Shown: piece by piece, positions 58,568-64,000 of the stretch | Position numbering within the stretch: position 1 is the first letter of the stretch | Layout: the number at the start of each line of letters is the position of its first letter | From: Oscillospiraceae bacterium | GTDB taxonomy: Bacteria > Bacillota > Clostridia > Oscillospirales > Ruminococcaceae | Direction of reading: 5' to 3' | Assembly (NCBI GenBank): GCA_014799395.1 | Contig: JAAVID010000081.1 | Location: 56,019 to 120,018, forward strand | DNA: 64,000 nt | The notes under the pieces: model-generated | What the model was told of the DNA's origin: nothing | The model's input: only the letters and a program-made list of their open reading frames with translations | Database searches by the model: none | Program-made: the position numbers and the translations under genes

Positions 58568-60793
58568 TTACACTCTCTTGCTGAGGGTGGTTCTCTTGTC
58601 TGTTATCTTCGGGAAAACCTCGACTAAGTTGTGAGGCTTTTTGAGCGGCGCGGTCTCGAACGTTCTCGCCTGATAGCCGCTGTTTCGGATAATTTTGGTA
58701 ACTCTGTCCTTCATCGGCTCGATCTCCTTTTCAAACCGCGGAGGATAGAGAAGCGAAAGATTGACCTCCTCGCCGAGCGCGTACATATCGACCTCAAAGC
58801 GCCCGATACTTTCAACATCGAACGTTAAAAACAGGTGATAGTTTCGCTGAGTTCCCGGGGTGTTGTTGGGGTTGTTTTCGTCGTTATCCACCCACAGCTC
58901 GCCGAACGCTCTCGTATTGTCCACCTGAAGCGGAAGAATGTAGTGCGCAAGCGGAGTGAATACTCCCGGCGCGTTAAGCAAGCTCTGGAGCAGGTTCGCG
59001 GCGTTGAAGCTGTCGAGGGATTTCAGCGCGGGGTTGTTTATGTTGTTCTGGATAAACTCGGTAAGGTTGTCGAGCGTCGAGCTTACGGGCGGTCTTATGC
59101 CGTGCTGAGGAAGCTCGTTCTTTACCGCCATTTTGTCGATAATGTCAACAAATACGCCGAAAAGACGTTCTCTCAGCGGAATATCGGGCATATCGCGGAG
59201 CAGCGAGTTCAGCGTGTCGATAAGCTCCTGCATTGTGTTTATCTTGGAGAAATCGGCGAACATCAAATTCATCTGCGCGGCGGCTTGTGCATTTTCACCG
59301 TCCGAGCCGTGGATAAACAATCCCTGTATTATCATCTGGAGAGCCTCTGTTCCGCTCATTCTGCCGCGGTTATAGCTCGACATAATATGCTCGATATTAT
59401 AGCCCGAGGCTTTCAGCTCCTGCATATACCCGCGGTCGGACATCATATCGCTGAGCATTTTATGCCAGCCCGAGACCTCCTGCTGAGGCTGCGCCATATG
59501 GTCGGCGAGAATATTGCCGTCCTCGTCGTAGCGCGAGTGGTTCATATCGACTTTATTTCCGAATTCGTCGTACAATTCATTAGCAGAATTTTCCAGAAGA
59601 TTGCCGTCGTCGTCAAAAAGAAACGGCTGAGTTTGAAAACCTATCCTGTTTCCGTTTTCATCAAACAGCGGTGAGCGCGGTTGAAGTCCGATAAAGTTAC
59701 CCTCGCTGTCAAAAATTGGTCTGGAGTTATCTGCATTTTCAACAAATTCTTCACCCAAATTTTTTACATTTTGCTGAATTTTGTTTGCAAGCTCATCAAA
59801 AGTTAAATTTTTATCGTCCGAATTCGCCGAAAGTGGTTGATTTTGTGATGAGTTTGTAGTATAATTATCAGTAGAGACTTGTTCCATTGTAGTTGAATTT
59901 TGAGGATCCTGCATCGGGTTCTTGTCGAATATCGCCGAGTAGAGGCGGTTGAACGAGTTTCTGAGGGATTCGCGGAGCGTTCCCGAGGAGATCTGCGTAA
60001 GAAGCAGATTGAAATACTCCTTGCACATATAAGGGCTGTTGTTATAGCGTGAAAGGTTGTGCGTGATAAGCGGGATAAGCATCTGGGTCTTATCGTCGTT
60101 CAGCAGGCTTCCGCTTACGTCCTTGAGTATCGAGAGCGTCTCGCCCTTTAAGTAGTCGAAATAATTTTCGGCGTCGTCCGCTCCCCATTCGGCAGAGAGA
60201 TTGAGCAGCTTTTCCGAGAGCTTCTCGTTCGGGGAATAATATTCCGAAAGAAATTTGAGATTAGCGCGCAGAGCGCCGAGTATCTCGTCCCTGTTCTGAG
60301 CGAAGTTTATGGACTTCAGAAGTCCTCCGATAAGTTCCTTTGTATTCGGGTCGGTGGTGGTCTGAGCCACCTCGCGGAGAACGTCATAGAACTCGTGACC
60401 CGAGAACATTGTGTTCTGCTGCTCTTGATTTACGATCTCCTGTACAAGCTGTTCGGGAGTAACGTAAAGCTCCTTGGCAAGACTTTCCAGACTGCCGTAC
60501 AGCTCGGTGTGACCCGTTATCAGCGCCTGATTTAAAACCTCGACATTGAGCAAGTCCTTAAGCATCTCAACCGCAAGGGTCGGATCTTTAGCAACAGCGA
60601 CCTGAAGCGGGATAAGCTCGCGGTTGCCCATTTCAAGACGGCTTTTCGCGGCTGAATCGCTGTTTACTCCGGCACTCCCAACGCTTGTGAGCTTGACAAT
60701 GTCAAACGGCTCGGTGTTCGCGTCCTGCTGACGAGGACTGTAATTATAGTTCTTGGACGTTATGGGATTATTTATCTGCGGAATTTGTGCCAT
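58568..60793 (-). CDS. FliK-like flagellar hook-length control protein, with five FDxxGN repeats
   Basis: A 741-residue protein, Asn/Gln/Leu-rich with a long variable N-terminal part. The C-terminal 200 residues (LAHYILPLQVDNTRAFGELWVD, near 615, and SIGRFEVDMYALGEEVNLSLL) have the FliK C-terminal pattern that switches export from hook to filament. Around residues 358-428 come five degenerate repeats of F/Y-D-x-x-G-N, which look like a repeated beta-turn unit. Pairing with the FlhB-C-like gene downstream supports this, since FliK acts on FlhB-C. It is divergent from cheA. Confidence 0.65.
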   Translation of the reverse strand: MAQIPQINNPITSKNYNYSPRQQDANTEPFDIVKLTSVGSAGVNSDSAAKSRLEMGNRELIPLQVAVAKDPTLAVEMLKDLLNVEVLNQALITGHTELYGSLESLAKELYVTPEQLVQEIVNQEQQNTMFSGHEFYDVLREVAQTTTDPNTKELIGGLLKSINFAQNRDEILGALRANLKFLSEYYSPNEKLSEKLLNLSAEWGADDAENYFDYLKGETLSILKDVSGSLLNDDKTQMLIPLITHNLSRYNNSPYMCKEYFNLLLTQISSGTLRESLRNSFNRLYSAIFDKNPMQDPQNSTTMEQVSTDNYTTNSSQNQPLSANSDDKNLTFDELANKIQQNVKNLGEEFVENADNSRPIFDSEGNFIGLQPRSPLFDENGNRIGFQTQPFLFDDDGNLLENSANELYDEFGNKVDMNHSRYDEDGNILADHMAQPQQEVSGWHKMLSDMMSDRGYMQELKASGYNIEHIMSSYNRGRMSGTEALQMIIQGLFIHGSDGENAQAAAQMNLMFADFSKINTMQELIDTLNSLLRDMPDIPLRERLFGVFVDIIDKMAVKNELPQHGIRPPVSSTLDNLTEFIQNNINNPALKSLDSFNAANLLQSLLNAPGVFTPLAHYILPLQVDNTRAFGELWVDNDENNPNNTPGTQRNYHLFLTFDVESIGRFEVDMYALGEEVNLSLLYPPRFEKEIEPMKDRVTKIIRNSGYQARTFETAPLKKPHNLVEVFPKITDKRTTLSKRV

Positions 60794-60973
60794 TTGTTTT
60801 CCCTCCTAAAAATATTGGCTCTTAATCTATTGTAGCATATTTTTTCGGAATAATAAAGGGCTTTTTGAAAAAAATTTTAGAATCGGACTTCGGAAGCTAT
60901 CCGACAACGGTTCTTTGATATATATTTCTTAAAAAATAAACGCCTTGTGCGTATTCGGAAAGGAATTGATATT

Positions 60974-63130
60974 ATGGCAAAAATTGAACCCGGCATGGAA
61001 GCAATGCTTGATATGTATTTCTTCGAGACAAACTCCCTGCTGGAGCAGCTTGACGAAATCTTGCTCCGTACAGAGCAGGCAAACGCTTTTGAGAGCGACG
61101 ACATTAAAGAAATATTCCGTATCATGCATACGATAAAGGGCTCTTCGGCAATGATGGGCTTTGACAACCTGTCTGTACTCGCTCATAAGGCTGAGGATAT
61201 GTTCTTCGTTATTCGTGAAAACCCCGACGTTATCACGGACGTAAGTTTTGTTTACGACCTTGTATTCCAGGTTTCCGACTCTTACAAGGCTCAGATAGAG
61301 GCTATCCAGAACAATATCGGCGGCGAATACGAGCAGATGGATTTCGACGAGCTTACCGATAAGCTCATCAAGGCGCGCGATAAACTCAATTCCGAGGCTT
61401 CGGGAGAAGCAGCGCCCGCTGCCGACGCGGCTCCCGCCGCAAGCTCGGGTTCCGCTCCCGCTCCCGCAGGCGGAAGCGACAAGGTCTCCGTGCGCGTGTT
61501 CTTTGAGGACGGCTGTCAGATGGAAAATCTGCGCGCGTTCCTGCTTATAAATACTATCCGCGAGGAGTGCTCCTTCCTGGAGTTCTTCCCCGAGGACGTT
61601 GAAACAAACGCGGAATCCTCTAAGGAGATCGTTGAACACGGCTTCCTTATCACGTTTTCCGCTAACGACGACCGCGACTATATACTTAAGCAGATCGAGA
61701 CCGCGCTTAATGTGCAGTCCTACGAGGTCGTTTCGGGCAACGACGCTGCGCCCGCGGCTGCCGCTGCCGCTCCCAAGGCTGAGATACCGCCCGAGCCCGT
61801 TCAGGAACTCAAGACCGAAAAGCCCGCTCCCGCTCCGAAAGCGCCCGCAAAGGCTCAGCCTACCAATCAGCCTACCGATCAGTCTATCGAAAAGGCACAG
61901 GCTGCCGTTGCCGTCGCAAACGCAAACGCCGCGGCACAGCAGGCAGGCGGAAACGCTCAGAAGCAGAGTCTTATCAGCGTAAATCTGGCAAAGCTGGACG
62001 CGCTGCACGATATTGTCGGCGAGATAATCACCACCGAGTCTATGGTTATTTCCAACCCCGACCTTGAGGGTCTTGAGCTGGAGAGCTTCAACAAGGCGGC
62101 TCGCGATCTGAGAAAGCTCACAAGCGAGCTCCAGGATACCGTTATGTCTATCAGAATGGTTCCGCTTGCAGGCGTGTTCCAGAAGATGAACAGAATTGTC
62201 CGCGATATGCGCAAAAAGCTCAACAAGGACGTTGAATTCGTTATGGAGGGCGAGGACACCGAGGTCGACAAGTCTATCGTAGACAGTCTGCAAGACCCGA
62301 TCATGCACCTTGTCCGTAACTGTATGGATCACGGTATCGAGGACGACGTAAACGACAGAATTTACGCGGGCAAGCCCGAAAAGGGTACTCTCACGCTTTC
62401 CGCTCAGAACGCTTCCGGCGAGGTAATTATTACCATTTCCGACGACGGCGTGGGTATCGACCCCGACAAGATCATGGCTAAAGCAAAGAGAATGAACCTC
62501 TTGACAAAGCCCGAGAGCGAGTACACCGAAAAGGAAATCCAGAATATGATCCTGCTGCCCGGCTTCTCGACGAACGAGCAGGTTACCGAGTTCAGCGGAC
62601 GTGGCGTTGGTATGGACGTTGTAAAGGCTAACGTTGAAAAGTGCAACGGTACTATTATCGTTGACTCCAAGAAGGGCGTCGGCACTAACTTCATTATTAA
62701 AATACCGCTCACGCTGGCTATTATCGACGGTATGGAAATCACCGTCGGCGGACTGGTATTCACCGTTCCTATCTCGACTATCCGCGAGAGCTTTAAGGTA
62801 GAGCCCGATCAGATCTTGCGCGATACCGGCGGAAACGAAATGATAATGATAAGAGGCGTATGCTATCCGATTTTGCGTATGCACGAGAAGTTTGGCATAG
62901 AGACCGAAGTCACCGATCTTATGGATGGCATTCTGCTGCTGGTTGAGACCGACAATAAGAGCATCTGCATCTTCGCCGACAGACTTATTGGCGAGCAGCA
63001 GGTCGTTGTAAAGCCGTTCCCGAAATATCTGTCGCGTTATGATATAAAGAGCGAGGGTCTGTCGGGCTGTACGATAATGGGCGACGGAAGCATTTCGCTT
63101 ATCATCGACACAAACACGCTTATCGGTTAA
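60974..63130 (+). CDS. cheA: Chemotaxis histidine kinase CheA
   Basis: A 718-residue kinase that phosphorylates CheY. The HPt domain has the phosphoacceptor His in IMHTIKGSSAM near residue 50; after an Ala/Pro linker (near 140-165) comes a P2-like region; the dimerisation helices and ATP domain follow with HLVRNCMDHGIE near 448 (N box), DDGVGIDPD near 490 and GRGVGMDVV near 540; the C-terminus is CheW-like. The second Ala/Pro-rich linker near 255-330 is long. ATG 60974 has AAAGGA upstream. It begins a cheA-cheW-cheR cluster and may receive signals from the hydrogenase-type receptor at 50865. Confidence 0.95.
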   Translation: MAKIEPGMEAMLDMYFFETNSLLEQLDEILLRTEQANAFESDDIKEIFRIMHTIKGSSAMMGFDNLSVLAHKAEDMFFVIRENPDVITDVSFVYDLVFQVSDSYKAQIEAIQNNIGGEYEQMDFDELTDKLIKARDKLNSEASGEAAPAADAAPAASSGSAPAPAGGSDKVSVRVFFEDGCQMENLRAFLLINTIREECSFLEFFPEDVETNAESSKEIVEHGFLITFSANDDRDYILKQIETALNVQSYEVVSGNDAAPAAAAAAPKAEIPPEPVQELKTEKPAPAPKAPAKAQPTNQPTDQSIEKAQAAVAVANANAAAQQAGGNAQKQSLISVNLAKLDALHDIVGEIITTESMVISNPDLEGLELESFNKAARDLRKLTSELQDTVMSIRMVPLAGVFQKMNRIVRDMRKKLNKDVEFVMEGEDTEVDKSIVDSLQDPIMHLVRNCMDHGIEDDVNDRIYAGKPEKGTLTLSAQNASGEVIITISDDGVGIDPDKIMAKAKRMNLLTKPESEYTEKEIQNMILLPGFSTNEQVTEFSGRGVGMDVVKANVEKCNGTIIVDSKKGVGTNFIIKIPLTLAIIDGMEITVGGLVFTVPISTIRESFKVEPDQILRDTGGNEMIMIRGVCYPILRMHEKFGIETEVTDLMDGILLLVETDNKSICIFADRLIGEQQVVVKPFPKYLSRYDIKSEGLSGCTIMGDGSISLIIDTNTLIG

Positions 63131-63145
63131 GGAGGATAAATTTCC

Positions 63146-63652
63146 ATGACTAATGATGTAATAAAAGAAGCCGTTGCCAAGCAGCAATCGGGCGACAGAA
63201 AGCTGGCTGCCGACAACAGTATTCTCGGTAAGGTAATGACCTTTAATATCGGCGAGCAGGTTTACGGAATTGAAATACAGTATGTTACCGAAATTATCGG
63301 TATGCAGCATATCACCAAGGTGCCGCACGTTCCCAATTATATTAAAGGTATAATCAACGTGCGTTCCAAGGTAGTTCCCATTGTCGATATAAGAACGCGT
63401 TTCGGCAAGCCCGAAATTCCGTACACAAGCCGCACCTGTATCATTACGCTCAACTTTAACGACATCGCTGTAGGTATTATAGTTGACAGCGTTGCGGACG
63501 TTGAGGATATTCACACGGGCGACATCTCGGCTACTCCCGAAAATAAGAACGTCAACACCAACGATTTTATCCAGTATATGATCCGCGGCGAGGGCGACAA
63601 TACAAAGTTAATTCTCGACGTCGCAAAGCTGCTTGACGAACAGGAGGATTAA
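63146..63652 (+). CDS. cheW: Chemotaxis coupling protein CheW
   Basis: A 168-residue adaptor that joins receptors to CheA. It has the CheW core beginning MTFNIGEQVYGIEIQYVTEI near residue 32, then HVPNYIKGIINVRSKVVPIVDI near 62 and DIAVGIIVDSVADVEDI near 112. GGAGGAT precedes ATG 63146, 15 bases after cheA. Confidence 0.95.
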   Translation: MTNDVIKEAVAKQQSGDRKLAADNSILGKVMTFNIGEQVYGIEIQYVTEIIGMQHITKVPHVPNYIKGIINVRSKVVPIVDIRTRFGKPEIPYTSRTCIITLNFNDIAVGIIVDSVADVEDIHTGDISATPENKNVNTNDFIQYMIRGEGDNTKLILDVAKLLDEQED

Positions 63653-63655
63653 ATT

Positions 63656-64000
63656 ATGGAGATAACCGAGGCCGAATTTCAACGATTAGTTAAATATATG
63701 TACGACAACTTCGGAATAAATCTTTCCGCGAAAAAGGTTCTCGTACAAGGCAGACTCGGAAATATGCTCAAGGAGCGCGGATATACAAACTATAACGATT
63801 ATCTCGACGACGTTATAAAGGATCAGTCGGGCGCGGAGGTCACTACTATATTAAATAAGCTGACCACCAACCACACGTTCTTTATGCGCGAGCCCGAGCA
63901 TTATACTTTCTTGCAGGAGACTATTCTGCCGTATATGGTGCAGACCTGCAGCAAGGATCACGTGCTGAGAATATGGAGCGCGGCGTGCTCTTCCGGCGAG
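63656..64000 (+). CDS. cheR: Chemotaxis methyltransferase CheR (runs off the window)
   Basis: The first 115 residues of a SAM-dependent enzyme that methylates chemoreceptor glutamates. The N-terminal helical domain (MEITEAEFQRLVKYMYDNFG) and linker TTNHTFFMREPEHYTFLQ are typical, and the frame ends in WSAACSSGE, the start of the SAM-binding loop. AGGAGG overlaps the cheW end, and ATG 63656 is 4 bases after its stop. Confidence 0.93.
   Translation, partial: MEITEAEFQRLVKYMYDNFGINLSAKKVLVQGRLGNMLKERGYTNYNDYLDDVIKDQSGAEVTTILNKLTTNHTFFMREPEHYTFLQETILPYMVQTCSKDHVLRIWSAACSSGE

Noticed and set aside
60929..63514. 861-residue open frame on the minus strand over cheA and cheW
   Set aside because: It is the antisense of two well-supported chemotaxis genes and its translation shows no recognisable domain.

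Overview
The window looks like a chromosome segment of a motile, spore-forming, anaerobic Clostridia bacterium (Oscillospirales/Ruminococcaceae-like is my best guess). The grounds are a spoVAC-spoVAD-spoVAE spore operon, a start of a cheA-cheW-cheR cluster beside FlhB-C-like and FliK-like genes, an [FeFe]-hydrogenase-like chemoreceptor, a GH130 mannosylglucose phosphorylase, RNase Y, a preQ1-I riboswitch with queT, strong AGGAGG-type ribosome sites and canonical TTGACA/TATAAT promoters. No phage or conjugative module is visible. Two families of small inverted-repeat elements (3 and 2 copies) are scattered through it.

Layout. 1-8 kb: an unrecognised partial gene, tRNA-Ser, an Rsm22-like methyltransferase, an Sfp-type transferase, a GNAT gene behind a leader-peptide attenuator, glmM, a MarR-controlled MATE gene carrying a frameshift, and a TauE exporter. 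8-18 kb (minus strand): flippase-like protein, a polysaccharide-pyruvyl-transferase/FrhB fusion, a CE2-like esterase, hemW, lepA and three small unknown genes. 18-25 kb: two WYL regulators and a CPBP protease facing away from rtcB, then an 860-base non-coding tract, then a DUF2828/Ro60-like vWA protein. 25-31 kb: sigma/anti-sigma pair, spoVA operon, and a minus-strand operon ending in a HAD phosphatase. 31-46 kb: GH130, Nudix, short SecA, mnmE, two TrkA proteins, DUF4261, an FtsA/PilM-like protein, a GH26 lipoprotein without its catalytic acids, TetR/glgB, vapBC. 46-58 kb: DUF58/MoxR pair, rny, hydrogenase-chemoreceptor fusion, DUF5131, queT, GNAT, AraC and two lipoproteins. 58-64 kb: flagellar and chemotaxis genes.

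The most interesting system is rtcB / RNA array / Ro60-like protein at 21.2-24.8 kb. Between the two genes lie nine consecutive hairpin modules. Each is closed by its own perfect or near-perfect stem; in most, the 5' strand is followed by ACAGCA and the 3' strand is preceded by a run of A. The inserts inside the modules carry pieces of tRNA: a Phe-type anticodon arm in module 1, and permuted T-arm/acceptor/D-arm units in modules 6 and 8, plus a T-arm in module 9. Bacterial Ro proteins use Y RNAs whose effector domain mimics tRNA, and some of these genes are linked to the RNA ligase RtcB. A tandem array of nine such RNAs with a DUF2828-type Ro protein would be an expanded and apparently different version of that RNA-repair/surveillance system.
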